Notes: generated by a model from the sequence alone, not told the origin. A stretch of DNA of 64,000 nt from Lachnospiraceae bacterium (GCA_017624235.1 JAGANL010000050.1:28027-92026), one strand, 5' to 3'. Positions 48,946 through 58,750 are shown, numbered from the stretch's first letter. Translations and numbers: made by a program.

Positions 48946-49827
48946 CTATCTGACCCCTCCGGCCAGAATGTCCTTTAATTCCTCTACCGTAAAAATATAT
49001 CTGGTATTGCAGAAATCGCATTTCACTTCAATTTCTTTTCCGTCATCAATCATTTCCTGCAAATCCTTTTTTCCGATTCCGGCAAGTGCTTTTTCCACTC
49101 TCGCCTTATCACAGTTGCAGTAATATTCGACCGGCATGGTATCGAGTATCTCCACTCCCAAATCTCCTAACAACAGATTGACGATCTGCTCCGGCGTATT
49201 GCCTGCTTCCAGCATAGCGGTCACAGAGGAAATCTCAGCCAGTTTTTTCTCCAGCGCCGAAATCACAGTTTCCTCCGCAAACGGCATCAGCTGTATGATA
49301 AATCCTCCCGCCTGCTTTACCGTATTATTGCGCTCCATCAAAACACCCAATCCTACTGCGGACGGCACCTGCTCAGAGGTGGCAAAATAATAGGTCAGGT
49401 CCTCTGCAATCTCACCGGTCTGCAATATAGTCTGTCCCACATACGGCTCTTTTAACCCCATATCCTTGATAACACTGAGCATTCCCTGTCCGACGGCTCC
49501 GCCCACATCCAGCTTACCGGCTGCATTCGCCGGCAAAATGACCTGCGGCTCATAAGCATAGCCCTTTACTCTCGCCTGTGCATCGGCAGTCACCGTCATA
49601 CCGCGCATCGGGCCATCTCCTTTGACCTGCAAAGTCAATATATCCTTTTCCCCTTTTAACATGCTGCCCATCATAGCTCCCGCTGTCAGAAGCCGTCCCA
49701 GAGCAGCCGTTACGACCGGGCTCGTATCATGCTTTTGTCTTGCATTCTCCACCGTCTCCCGCGTTGTCGCCGCAAAGATGCGAATCTGGGCATCTGCCGC
49801 CGTCGCACGCACTAAATAATCCTTCAT
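48946..49827 (-). CDS. hslO: Hsp33 redox-regulated chaperone
   Basis: 293 residues. N-terminal Hsp33 fold (LGRLLTAGAMMGSMLKG, RGMTVTADAQARVKGYA, GGAVGQGMLSVIKDMG), C-terminal zinc-switch with YYCNCDKARVEKAL and VKCDFCNTRYIF (CxC and CxxC). Active as holdase when oxidised. AAGGAG precedes the ATG; only 2 bases separate it from the methyltransferase stop upstream, so they are probably translated together. Confidence 0.96.
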   Translation of the reverse strand: MKDYLVRATAADAQIRIFAATTRETVENARQKHDTSPVVTAALGRLLTAGAMMGSMLKGEKDILTLQVKGDGPMRGMTVTADAQARVKGYAYEPQVILPANAAGKLDVGGAVGQGMLSVIKDMGLKEPYVGQTILQTGEIAEDLTYYFATSEQVPSAVGLGVLMERNNTVKQAGGFIIQLMPFAEETVISALEKKLAEISSVTAMLEAGNTPEQIVNLLLGDLGVEILDTMPVEYYCNCDKARVEKALAGIGKKDLQEMIDDGKEIEVKCDFCNTRYIFTVEELKDILAGGVR

Positions 49828-49829
49828 CT

Positions 49830-50654
49830 CTATCGTTTCTCCTTCTGCACTTCTCTTGCTACTACATAGATTCTTTCACTTTCCGCCGTGACCGCATCAT
49901 GCGTATCCGCATCGATGGCCGTGACAAATTCCATCCCTGCCTCCTCCACCAGCCTGCGCATCACCGAAAGGGTATAACCTCTCTGATAGTGTGTCTCTTC
50001 AAATCGCCGGAACAGTCCGCCTTCCTCTTTGACAAAAATGGTCAGATCATATTCGTTGACCTGCTCCTCCTCATGGTAATAGTTTTCCCAGATAAAGCTA
50101 CACTCTTCCCGATTTTCGGCAATCGTCGTGTTACCAATGACCTGTTCATATTTATAGACCGTATTAAAATCAAACAGAAAAACCCCGCCCGGATAAAGAT
50201 AGTTGTTCACCAGCCGGAAGGTCTTTAATAAGTCCTCTTCCTCCAGCAGATAATTCAGGGAATCACAGACGCTGAGTATGGTTCCTGCCGTACAATACAG
50301 TTCCATCTCCCGCATATCCTGCATCAGATAAAGAATATCCAGTCCATCCCTGTCCCGCTTCTCCATGGCGATGGCAAGCATCTCCTCTGAATTGTCGATG
50401 CCGACCATATCGTAGCCCTTCCTCGCAAGCAGCTCTGTCAGCGTTCCCGTTCCGCAGCCCAAATCCACCACAAGATCCCGCTCACTACGGAGCGCTTCCC
50501 CTTCACTGTCCATTTTGGCATCTGCGCTTCGCTCTCCCGGCCTGGACACTCCGTATTTTTCCACTAAAAAGGACAAATACTCCGCCCAATCCTGGTACGG
50601 AGTCTCATCCATGAAAATATCATATACACTTGCAAAATCGGTGTATGCTTCCAT
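49830..50654 (-). CDS. Class I SAM-dependent methyltransferase
   Basis: 274 residues. N-terminal YTDFASVYDIFMDETPYQDW, SAM-binding motif I VVDLGCGTGTLTELLARKG, MVGIDNSEEML, and ILSVCDSLNYLLEEEDL with a later GGVFLFDFN. The arrangement is common in Firmicutes next to hslO. Substrate unknown (small molecule or a protein side chain). GGAAGAGGAA directly before the ATG. Confidence 0.85.
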   Translation of the reverse strand: MEAYTDFASVYDIFMDETPYQDWAEYLSFLVEKYGVSRPGERSADAKMDSEGEALRSERDLVVDLGCGTGTLTELLARKGYDMVGIDNSEEMLAIAMEKRDRDGLDILYLMQDMREMELYCTAGTILSVCDSLNYLLEEEDLLKTFRLVNNYLYPGGVFLFDFNTVYKYEQVIGNTTIAENREECSFIWENYYHEEEQVNEYDLTIFVKEEGGLFRRFEETHYQRGYTLSVMRRLVEEAGMEFVTAIDADTHDAVTAESERIYVVAREVQKEKR

Positions 50655-50689
50655 TTCCTCTTCCTCTTATGAGTATCTTTTTACCGAAT

Positions 50690-51535
50690 CTATTCACCCA
50701 GCTTCATCGCAATGAAAAATCCGCCTGCAAAAGCAATCACACTGCTGAGAACAGAAAGCACCGTAATCGTTCCAAAAGTGCTCATCAGAAGGATCGCAAC
50801 AGGAGATGCTACAATCAATCCGATAATTGCCCAGTAAGCATAAAGCGGAAACTTTTCAAAAATAACCTCAATCGCCTTGGCAATCGCAAAGATACCGACT
50901 ACCACCCCAATGCCAAACGGCGTCAGCACTCCCACACCCTGCAGGATACCAGCCATATCAAAGGCTACCAACGCCTTGATAAAATCGTTGATTGTTGCCA
51001 GAATCGGATTATAATAGCCAAGCAGAAGCAAAATCATAGAACCGCTGACACCCGGTACAATCATGGTAGCCGAGGTTATCATGCCGATGAAAAACAGCTT
51101 GATAATGGAAATCAGGCTCAGTGATAAATCCGCTGCGTTTCCTTCCGTCTCGCCCAGAGCCGCCATGCCGACTACCAGTGCAAAAAATGCCAGAAATGCG
51201 ATGATATGTCCTGCCTGTATTTTCGTACCCTTCACCTTCTTGCCAATGGCCGGAAGTCCTCCCACGATCAAACCAATAAACAACAGATTGGTTGGAAGCG
51301 GATAATTCTCAAACAAAAACTCAATCACAAAGGATAACCCTACCAGCGCAATGCCTGCTCCAAGAAAAATCGGAATGAGGAATTTCAGGCTCTTCTGAAA
51401 CTCCGAAAATAAATGTGTCACACAATGGATCAAGGTATCATAAATACCCATGGACACCGCCATAGTTCCGCCACTGACACCCGGTATGATATTGGCCACA
51501 CCGATGACCATACCCTTTAAAATATTTTTTAACAT
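50690..51535 (-). CDS. popT: DUF368 membrane protein, PopT-like undecaprenyl-phosphate translocase
   Basis: 281 residues, about eight spans. The double motif IIPGVSGGTMAVSMGIYD near the N-terminus and MIVPGVSGSMILLLLGYY in the middle is the DUF368 signature. Some DUF368 proteins have been shown to recycle undecaprenyl phosphate across the membrane (PopT). AGGAAAG precedes the ATG; hisC ends 14 bases upstream. The symbol is by family only. Confidence 0.85.
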   Translation of the reverse strand: MLKNILKGMVIGVANIIPGVSGGTMAVSMGIYDTLIHCVTHLFSEFQKSLKFLIPIFLGAGIALVGLSFVIEFLFENYPLPTNLLFIGLIVGGLPAIGKKVKGTKIQAGHIIAFLAFFALVVGMAALGETEGNAADLSLSLISIIKLFFIGMITSATMIVPGVSGSMILLLLGYYNPILATINDFIKALVAFDMAGILQGVGVLTPFGIGVVVGIFAIAKAIEVIFEKFPLYAYWAIIGLIVASPVAILLMSTFGTITVLSVLSSVIAFAGGFFIAMKLGE

Positions 51536-51549
51536 ACTCTTTCCTACCT

Positions 51550-52608
51550 CTATCTTTCTTTCAAATACTCCCCAAGGAATGCAAGCACCCGATCCATTTC
51601 CTCGTCGGTTCCGATGGAAATGCGCAGATAGTTGTCAATCCCCGGCTTGTTGAAATGTCGGACATAAATATCCTGTTCCTTTAATGTCTCATAAATTTCC
51701 CGTGCCGGCTTCGTCTTGTGCGTGGCAAAGATAAAATTCGTATAAGAATCCGGGAAAGTGAAGCCAAGCCCGGAAAGCTCCTTTTTCACACGCTCTCTCG
51801 TCTTGATCATTTTCTCCAGGGTTGCCTTAAAATAAGCGTCATCCTTTACCGCTTCCACACCACAGACAATGGACGGCAGATTCATCGTATAGGAATTAAA
51901 GGAGAATTTTACATCATTCAAAAGCTTCATCAGCTTCTCATTTCCGATGGCAAAGCCGATACGCATACCCGCCATGGCTCTGGACTTGGAAAATGTACGG
52001 ACAATGAGCAGATTATCATATTTTTCCAGTAACGGCAATGCTGTCTCACCGCCGAAATCGACATAAGCCTCATCCACGATGACTACCGAATCCGGATTGG
52101 CGGAAACAATCTCCTCTACCACATCCAGAGACTCAAACACTCCTGTCGGTGCATTCGGATTCGGGAAAATGATACCTCCGTTTTTCTTTTTATAATCTTC
52201 TGCATGGATACGAAAATCCTCATGCAGCGGAATCACCTCATACGGGATTCGGTACAAATCAGCCCATACATCATAAAACGAATATGTAATATCCGGGAAT
52301 AAAATCGGCTCGCTTCCATGAAAGAAGGTCAGAAAAGCCATCGCTATGACATCGTCCGAGCCAACCCCCACAAAGACCTGCTTTTCACTCACGCCGTAAT
52401 AATCTGCCAGTGCCTTCACTAACGGTGCCGCTGTCGTATCCGGATACAGCCTGATTTTTGAAATATCCAGTTCTGCCAGCACCTTCTGAATCCCCGGTGC
52501 CGGAGGGTAGGGACACTCATTTGTATTGATCTTAATCATACCTGCCTTATTCGGCTGATCGCCCGGCGTATACGGAACGACCTTTCTGACATTCTTCTCC
52601 CAACTCAT
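51550..52608 (-). CDS. hisC: Histidinol-phosphate aminotransferase
   Basis: 352 residues. INTNECPYPPAPGI, FVGVGSDDVIAMAFLTFFH, FPNPNAPTGVFE and the PLP lysine in VRTFSKSRAMAGMRIGFA; FIFATH with C-terminal LRISIGT. Fold type I aminotransferase of histidine synthesis; no other his genes are here, so an aromatic aminotransferase role is possible. AAAGGA is 11 bases before the ATG; promoter at 52680. Confidence 0.88.
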   Translation of the reverse strand: MSWEKNVRKVVPYTPGDQPNKAGMIKINTNECPYPPAPGIQKVLAELDISKIRLYPDTTAAPLVKALADYYGVSEKQVFVGVGSDDVIAMAFLTFFHGSEPILFPDITYSFYDVWADLYRIPYEVIPLHEDFRIHAEDYKKKNGGIIFPNPNAPTGVFESLDVVEEIVSANPDSVVIVDEAYVDFGGETALPLLEKYDNLLIVRTFSKSRAMAGMRIGFAIGNEKLMKLLNDVKFSFNSYTMNLPSIVCGVEAVKDDAYFKATLEKMIKTRERVKKELSGLGFTFPDSYTNFIFATHKTKPAREIYETLKEQDIYVRHFNKPGIDNYLRISIGTDEEMDRVLAFLGEYLKER

Positions 52609-52679
52609 ACTACGAAACGTCCTTTCACTTCATTCCTCTTCATGCTCTCTTCACGCATGACCAGTAACTTTTTCACCTT

Positions 52680-52708
52680 ACTTTACCAGAGATTGACCGG
52701 AAATGCAA
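52680..52708 (-). promoter_or_regulatory. hisC promoter
   Basis: Minus-strand TTGCAT (52703-52708), 17-base spacer, TAAAGT (52680-52685), starting 28 bases outside the palindrome of copy 3. Confidence 0.55.
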
Positions 52709-52735
52709 CGTTTGGACTGTTAATATTTCTTAGCG

Positions 52736-53035
52736 GGGAATCTGTCCGGTTTGTGCCAGCTACCGTCCTGACGGCCCTGTGCCGCAGCTGAAATCCGAAT
52801 ACTTACAGACGAACTGTGCGTTTTCTTAATAGAGCATTTAGAAAAAGCAGGGAAAAATCGGCACGGATGCCGATTTTAGGCGTCATGTGCAGGGACGCAC
52901 ATGGACGCCGGCCCGAACGGCTTCCAATATCCTGCTGCTCTATTTAGAAAACACCAGTCCGTCTGTCGCATTCGGATTTCTGCTGCGGTACAGAGCCGGG
53001 CAGAACGGTAGCTGGCACGAACCGGGCAGATTCCC
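52736..53035 (+). repeat. Large palindromic element, copy 3
   Basis: 300 bp. Arms start GGGAATCTGTCCGGTTTGTG and end with an imperfect complement near 53035; differences between the arms are mostly G-U-tolerant. Core in the same orientation as copy 1: GTTTTCT/AGAAAAC, AATAGAGCA/TGCTCTATT, hairpin AAAAATCGGCA/TGCCGATTTT, hairpin GGCGTC/GACGCC. Ends 13 bases short of the acyltransferase stop at 53049. Confidence 0.87.
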
Positions 53036-53048
53036 TCATCGCCTTTTC

Positions 53049-54194
53049 TTAGACGCAAAGCTTTCCGGTCACATATTTCACAAGCTGATTGTACCGCGTC
53101 ACCTTCTTCAATCCCTCAATCGCCATGGAAATCACCAGGCTGATACCCATCAGTACGGCAAGAATCAAAAGCCAGTACCGGAACGAATAAGTAAAGTCCT
53201 TGAAATAATAGTAGTATATAAAGGTATGTATCAGGAAAATATTCATGGAGTATTTTCCTAATAAAGTCAGAATATGACTGACTCCCGGAATTCTCCCGAT
53301 GAAGGTAAAAAAGCAGAACGCCGCCCACATCGTACCGGCCGCAAAGTTAAAGTTGGAAATCGGAACCACAAACGGCAGCTTTACCAAAAGTAAAAATCCC
53401 GCCACACATACAATCAGCTTAAACAGCACGATTTCCGGCCGTCCTTTTCCGGCCTCCCGCCATTTTTCGAGAATATCATGCTCCTTGGTATAAATACCGA
53501 GCGCCAGCGTAAAGGCACAGATGCCAAGGTATCTGCCATCCCAGCCTATGGCTACCGGCAGTACCAGTGCGCCGCCTAAAAACAGCACTCCGAACCGCTC
53601 ATACAGAGCATATAAAAACGGAAACATGAACAGGATAACATACGCAAAGGACATATACCACCAAGTAATGTTCATCGTAGGCGTCTGGAAAAAGTCCGCC
53701 AGTCCCAGTGCATCCAGAATCGCATAGCCAAAAAAGCTCTGCTCCTCCCTGCTGTAAATCCAAAAGAAGTCCTGCTTCATCACAAGCGCCAGAATCACAG
53801 ACAGCAGATAGACCGGCAAAAAGGAAAAGAACAGCGTCAGCACACGCTTTCCAATCAGCTTCGGCATCAGCTCTCTTTTCTCCTGCGCACTCTTCCCCTT
53901 GAGCTTTGCTGTCATTCCGTAATAGGTTAAAAACGTGAAGCCTGCCATCACATATTTAAAGGACTGCACCAGCACAATGACCTGATGCTCGCCAAACGGA
54001 GCAAAGTCCACATCAAAGCCTGCAAAGGTTGCCGCATCGTAAAACAAGTGGTGAGACAGCATGCAAATAATAAAGAATCCTTTTAAAATATTAGACTGCC
54101 TGGTGTCAAAGCTCACCCCCGTGTGTATGGTTTTGGTCTGTAGCGTCTTATTCTGTACCGTTTTTTCCTGTGTCTCTTTTCCTTTTAATCCCAT
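53049..54194 (-). CDS. Acyltransferase family membrane protein (OafA/YrhL-like)
   Basis: 381 residues, about ten spans. ILKGFFIICMLSHHLFYDAA carries the early membrane His pair, and WWYMSFAYVILFMFPFLYAL is typical of acyltransferase-3 proteins; LGKYSMNIFLIHTFIYYYYF is the late family motif. Members O-acetylate surface sugars. ATG 54194 is used (AAAGGAG 13 bases upstream; the ATG at 54206 is too close to it). It overlaps the CotH gene end by 10 bases. Acceptor unknown. Confidence 0.8.
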   Translation of the reverse strand: MGLKGKETQEKTVQNKTLQTKTIHTGVSFDTRQSNILKGFFIICMLSHHLFYDAATFAGFDVDFAPFGEHQVIVLVQSFKYVMAGFTFLTYYGMTAKLKGKSAQEKRELMPKLIGKRVLTLFFSFLPVYLLSVILALVMKQDFFWIYSREEQSFFGYAILDALGLADFFQTPTMNITWWYMSFAYVILFMFPFLYALYERFGVLFLGGALVLPVAIGWDGRYLGICAFTLALGIYTKEHDILEKWREAGKGRPEIVLFKLIVCVAGFLLLVKLPFVVPISNFNFAAGTMWAAFCFFTFIGRIPGVSHILTLLGKYSMNIFLIHTFIYYYYFKDFTYSFRYWLLILAVLMGISLVISMAIEGLKKVTRYNQLVKYVTGKLCV

Positions 54195-55807
54195 CCGTCG
54201 TCCCATTCTCCTTTTCCCAGCTGTTCCAAATATTCATCCAGATAGACAAATCTTTTGCTGATGTAATTTTCAATATATTCTGTATCGGAAGCGTACTTTG
54301 CTTCCGGCCAGCGCTCCTTTTCTCTTTTCATGACATCACTATGCCAAAGCAGCCTGTCATATTCCCGCACCCGTGCAAGCATCTTCTCCTCGGTAATGAT
54401 ATCCTTCCTAAGCTCCCTCCAGCGTGCCTTTGTCTGCTCGGTAAATTCCACATCCCCTGCGGAAAACATCCGGCTGACAATCGGGAAATCCATAATCTTC
54501 CGGTACTGCTTATCGTTTCTGCCCCACATGAAAATATCCTCACCGGTATAGCCTACTCCCCAGGACATATCCATATCCCACGGTGTCATCAGTACCTTCG
54601 TATTATTCTGCGCATTCTCAATGGAAAGATAGAGGTTCTTCAGCTCATTGTCATCCAGACCGGAGGCCAGAAAAAACAGCCAGTAATCAATATGATCTTC
54701 CACCTCCATATAATTCCTCATCTGCGCAAGATACTCCTCATCCGAGGCATAATAAGCCAGATACATATACTGTCCGATGGTTTCCCACATATCCTCACTC
54801 TTCCAGGAGGCATATTTAAGTTCCAGGCATTTACAAGCCTCCTCATCCCCGACTGCCGCAATGTCCTCCGGCGTAGGCGCATCAAAATTCACGGTCTTGA
54901 ACAGAAGATCCTGCCTTGCGGAATCCTTATCCTCCCAGAAATTCCTGCGGTCTACCGCAGTTCCCATGCCATAGAGCCCTTCGTATTCTCCGTTCACAAA
55001 GACCTCGCAGTACTCCATCTGTAAACCGTTTCCCGCATCGGAATACGTACTGTTTCTCACAATTTCATCCCACAGATCACGGCTCAGCTTCTCCCGCATC
55101 TTGCTCTCATCCCCATAAAAGGAATAGAGCACCCATTCCCGCGCTGCGCGCATCCCGAAAAAGGGATAGCTTTTACCGGAACCATTTCGTTCAGCGGACT
55201 CCTCCCTGGCAGGCTGTACCTTTACACGGTAGCTCTTCTTGGGAATCCACTGGCTGGAAGCTCCTCTTGTATGAAGTCCTACGGTCAAATGGTCCGTAAA
55301 GCCCATCCCGGAGTCTTCATCAAAAATCGTCATCGCTGCCTCGGTATATTCCTCCTCCGCAATCTCTTCCTCCGTCTGAATCACCAGTACCGGAAGCTCC
55401 GTCTGCCAGAAGGAAAATTCGCTGTAGCTGTCCTTTGTATATGCGATCAGGCGCTCTCCCGCTTCGGTCTGAAGCCTGCCGAACAAAATGCCCTCCTGTC
55501 CGGCATTACATTCCAGATCCCACTCCTTCATTCGTGCAAAACGCATAAAGGTATTGCTCAGACTGTCATAGGGAAGCATTTCCTCTTCCCATGTCATATA
55601 CACAGGCAGCGCTTCCTCTCCGCTTTTTGGTATGCGTCCTGTACAGATGCTTTTGTATTCTTCCTCTGAAAGTATTTTGACATGCCACCAGTCCTCTGCC
55701 CGACCAGGCTCTGCCACCTCTTCCTGCAGCTCTTCCTTCAGCCCTGCTGCCAGCAGAAGCCCTATTCCGCATAGCAGAAGCAAAATCTTCCATCCTCTAT
55801 ATCTCAT
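54185..55807 (-). CDS. CotH-kinase family protein
   Basis: 540 residues. N-terminal signal/anchor segment (RGWKILLLLCGIGLLLAAG), then a DEDSGMGFTDHLTVGLHTRG region with RGASSQWIPKKSYRVKV, VLYSFYGDESKMREKLSRDL and the kinase-like MTPWDMDMSWGVGY (metal Asp residues). CotH folds like an atypical protein kinase and phosphorylates spore-coat CotB/CotG in Bacillus; the extracellular version here lies in a surface-glycan operon and its target is unknown. ATG at 55807 with GGAAG 12 bases upstream; follows the membrane protein gene by 9 bases. Confidence 0.85.
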   Translation of the reverse strand: MRYRGWKILLLLCGIGLLLAAGLKEELQEEVAEPGRAEDWWHVKILSEEEYKSICTGRIPKSGEEALPVYMTWEEEMLPYDSLSNTFMRFARMKEWDLECNAGQEGILFGRLQTEAGERLIAYTKDSYSEFSFWQTELPVLVIQTEEEIAEEEYTEAAMTIFDEDSGMGFTDHLTVGLHTRGASSQWIPKKSYRVKVQPAREESAERNGSGKSYPFFGMRAAREWVLYSFYGDESKMREKLSRDLWDEIVRNSTYSDAGNGLQMEYCEVFVNGEYEGLYGMGTAVDRRNFWEDKDSARQDLLFKTVNFDAPTPEDIAAVGDEEACKCLELKYASWKSEDMWETIGQYMYLAYYASDEEYLAQMRNYMEVEDHIDYWLFFLASGLDDNELKNLYLSIENAQNNTKVLMTPWDMDMSWGVGYTGEDIFMWGRNDKQYRKIMDFPIVSRMFSAGDVEFTEQTKARWRELRKDIITEEKMLARVREYDRLLWHSDVMKREKERWPEAKYASDTEYIENYISKRFVYLDEYLEQLGKGEWDDGWD

Positions 55808-55816
55808 GCTTTTCTT

Positions 55817-57595
55817 TTACTTTCCTTCCTGAATGTCATACACCACAAACTGATCTCCGTTCCTGCCGAAGCAATCCACCTCCCGCATCACAGAACCGGG
55901 GTATCTGGATGCAAAATAATCCTCCAGATAACCGGTCGGACAGCGTTCCTCATTTTCCACAATGATTCTCGCCCGGCCATCCACAATCGCCCTTTCCGTA
56001 TCCGAAACGCCTGCCAGCTCCAGCTTTTTCAAAAAGGCCGGACTGTCTGAAAGCCAGCCACCGAATACGATATAGTGTTCAAACCGGTTTCCGGTCGTGT
56101 CAAAAATAGCTTCGGTATCGTTGGTAATCGATTTGGTATCCACCAGATAAAAATATTCATCGTGTTCTTCGCAGTAATCCTTCAGATTACGCAGGTCCTG
56201 ACTTTCTGCAAGCCGCCAGGTATTTTCCACAAAAACATGCTTTAAACGTACATAGCCAAAGGCTGCAAGAAACAGGAAATAAGCTGCCAGCACAACAGCC
56301 GTAAGCACCTTCTTCCAGGACTTTTTACTTCCTTTGCAGGCATCACCGATTCCCGGTAATTCCCTGCACAGGATCACCGCCAGCACTCCGGCCTCCGCCA
56401 GCAAAAGAGACTGGGTAATCCGCATCGGATAACGTCCTTCATATACCACATACATCCAGGAAAACATCCGACCGATCCACAGAGCTCCCAGCGAAAGAAA
56501 TGCGCCGGGCTTCTTCCAGAGAACCGCTCCGACAGCAGCCAGCACATACAGGCTGACTACGATCAGATTTAACGGTCTGTCCGTATCGGCAACCGTCCGC
56601 ACCCCAATTTCACGAAGTGCCGTCATACACCGTTCCCCAAAGGAGCTTCTCTCCTGATGCAGTGCATTGGAACGTTCCGCAAGCTTTACCATCGCGGCAG
56701 AATCAATTCCGCTGTCCATCGACAAAAAATAGGCATCCCGCGCTCCCACATAGGCTTCTTTGGAAATTCCAAGCTCCTCATACAGCTCCTTATTTTCTTC
56801 ATAATCCGGCCATTCATAATAATCATATAAGACTGTCGCATTATCATTGTATAAAATATAATCCTGCCATCCGGCATCTCCATAGGCAATCCGGTAGCTG
56901 AGAAGGGCAACTGCCACTCCTGCCGCACTTAGCGCCGCCATTCCAAGCAGCTTGGTCACACTGCCCGCTACTTTTTCCCGATAGCACTGCCACGCAGCTC
57001 TCAGCCAGAGCATTCCTGCAATGGGAACAAGCATGAGCAGAACATTCCTTCGCACATTAAAGGACAGAAAAACGAATATCGCCGTTACCGCCTGATCACG
57101 CAGATAGGCTCCGGTTTCCTGCCCCAAATCGCCGGTCAGAAACCATACTAACGCCGCCATTCCAAGCACCGCCGCTGTCACGGTAAACTGCATGCTGGCT
57201 ATATGATAAAATCCACAGGAGGCAAACAGAAGCATCCCAAGCAGGAAAGCGGCAAGCGTTCTGATATTCCACCGTATCCTGCTGCCTCCGCAAAGCCTGT
57301 AGACCATCAGCCCCCAGCTGACAGCATGGAAGGCGAAAAAACAGATGCCATACCACGGAATTTCCGGCTGCAGGCGATACAGGAACGCAAGCAGTGCACA
57401 GAGCGGATATTCCATATAAACCGTATGTGCATCCGGGGCACCCAGATAGGCTCCGGATAAAATATTTTTCATAAAAAGATCATCATTGACCGTATAGATA
57501 AATGGAACCTTCAACGATAGAATAAGACAGACTGCCGCTATGAGCACTGTAAATGCCACTGCATACAGCCTTGTATTTTTTAATTTTACAGGCAT
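55817..57595 (-). CDS. Large polytopic membrane protein of surface-polymer type
   Basis: 592 residues, ~10 spans. After the first span the stretch IYTVNDDLFMKNILSGAYLG and APDAHTVYMEYPL recurs in Lachnospiraceae proteins of GT-C type; a large loop of about 240-320 and a C-terminal soluble domain (LAESQDLRNLKDYCEEHDEY, VFGGWLSDSPAFLKKLELAG) follow. AAAGGAAG before the ATG. First gene of a three-gene operon with CotH and acyltransferase. No family name is assigned. Confidence 0.65.
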   Translation of the reverse strand: MPVKLKNTRLYAVAFTVLIAAVCLILSLKVPFIYTVNDDLFMKNILSGAYLGAPDAHTVYMEYPLCALLAFLYRLQPEIPWYGICFFAFHAVSWGLMVYRLCGGSRIRWNIRTLAAFLLGMLLFASCGFYHIASMQFTVTAAVLGMAALVWFLTGDLGQETGAYLRDQAVTAIFVFLSFNVRRNVLLMLVPIAGMLWLRAAWQCYREKVAGSVTKLLGMAALSAAGVAVALLSYRIAYGDAGWQDYILYNDNATVLYDYYEWPDYEENKELYEELGISKEAYVGARDAYFLSMDSGIDSAAMVKLAERSNALHQERSSFGERCMTALREIGVRTVADTDRPLNLIVVSLYVLAAVGAVLWKKPGAFLSLGALWIGRMFSWMYVVYEGRYPMRITQSLLLAEAGVLAVILCRELPGIGDACKGSKKSWKKVLTAVVLAAYFLFLAAFGYVRLKHVFVENTWRLAESQDLRNLKDYCEEHDEYFYLVDTKSITNDTEAIFDTTGNRFEHYIVFGGWLSDSPAFLKKLELAGVSDTERAIVDGRARIIVENEERCPTGYLEDYFASRYPGSVMREVDCFGRNGDQFVVYDIQEGK

Positions 57596-57800
57596 CTGTA
57601 ACTACTTCCTTTCCCTCAGACCGCCGCAAGGCTTATTTTATCATCTTGCCTGATGGCTCATTTTATCATATCATACCAGATTGGATTTTCCAATGGAAAT
57701 CAGTGTGACCCTTTTGTGACCTTTTTTGTGCTATACTGTATTTATTGATATACTATTATTCAAATGAGCTGCAAACAGCAGGAAAGAGAGGACCTACAGG

Positions 57801-58391
57801 ATGAAATCAAATGTTTGTGTGTTAAAAGGACCTAATCCGGATATCCAGAATGTACTGACGGAAGTGGAAAGAGCAGCCTCCTATAATCAACTGTCCCATA
57901 AGGAAGCCATTCAGCTAAGACTTCTCGCGGAAGAGATAATCGGTATGCAGAAGGGGATTCTGGGTTTTGTCAAGGGCAGCTTTTTCGTAGAAAATGAGGA
58001 AAATACTTATCATCTGTGTCTGCATGCGGATATTACGGTCGACGAATCCACCAAGGAGCGTTTTATACAGCTTGCCTCCAGCAAGGAGAACAGCGCATAT
58101 CGCGGTTTTCTGGGAAAAGTAAGAAAAATGGTAGACGCCCTGACAAACCATGCAGAGGAAAACGGATTCAGCTACCTTGACAGCTGCAATGTCTATAACA
58201 GCATGTCTTTTATCAGCCCCTCCGTAAGCTATGATCAGGTATGGGCTCTCAGCGAATACCGGGAGACGGTAGAGGAAGATTCCACCGAATGGGATGAACT
58301 GGAAAAATCCATCGTTGCTAACCTTGCAGATGAAATCGTCATCGGTGTCCGTGGGGATTACGTGGATATGGAAGTTGTAAAAACCTTCTAA
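57801..58391 (+). CDS. RsbW-like ATP-binding regulatory protein
   Basis: 196 residues. The N-terminus (LTEVERAASYNQLSHKEAIQ) then LRLLAEEIIGMQKGILGF suggest a divergent HATPase N-box (E and N-like region), and the second half is strand-rich (YHLCLHADITVDE). Directly upstream of a STAS anti-anti-sigma-like gene (58435), a typical partner-switch pairing. The G-box motifs are not clear, so kinase activity is uncertain. AGAGAGG precedes the ATG, 10 bases away. No sigma factor or phosphatase gene is nearby. Confidence 0.55.
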   Translation: MKSNVCVLKGPNPDIQNVLTEVERAASYNQLSHKEAIQLRLLAEEIIGMQKGILGFVKGSFFVENEENTYHLCLHADITVDESTKERFIQLASSKENSAYRGFLGKVRKMVDALTNHAEENGFSYLDSCNVYNSMSFISPSVSYDQVWALSEYRETVEEDSTEWDELEKSIVANLADEIVIGVRGDYVDMEVVKTF

Positions 58392-58434
58392 TGCAGGGCG
58401 GAATCAGAAAATGAAAGGAGAACAGGATACAAAG

Positions 58435-58731
58435 ATGGATATCAAAAAGATAAAAAGCGTAAACGCTTTGATTTATAAGCTGATCGGAAGGCTGGATACG
58501 ACGACCGCACCCGATCTGGAAACCGAGCTTCAAAACTCTCTGGATGGAATTGAACATCTGACCTTCGATTTGGAGGATTTGGAATATATCTCCAGTGCCG
58601 GATTAAGAGTACTTTTGTTTGCCATTCGCAGGATGAATGCACAGGGAACTCTGGTGGTCAAAAACGCCAATGATCTGGTAATGGAAGTATTCAACATTAC
58701 CGGCTTTTCCAGTTTGATAGAGCTGGAATAA
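58435..58731 (+). CDS. STAS-domain anti-anti-sigma-factor-like protein
   Basis: 98 residues. YKLIGRLDTTTAPDLETELQ, LTFDLEDLEYISSAGLRVLL (the phospho-acceptor Ser in SSAGLR) and FNITGFSSLIELE match SpoIIAA/RsbV. In such switches the dephosphorylated form binds the ATP-binding partner. Start 58435 (MDIKKI) has AGGA 7 bases upstream; an ATG at 58411 is the alternative. Co-directional with the preceding gene, terminator follows. Confidence 0.85.
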   Translation: MDIKKIKSVNALIYKLIGRLDTTTAPDLETELQNSLDGIEHLTFDLEDLEYISSAGLRVLLFAIRRMNAQGTLVVKNANDLVMEVFNITGFSSLIELE

Positions 58732-58750
58732 ATAAATTGTAAAGACAAAA

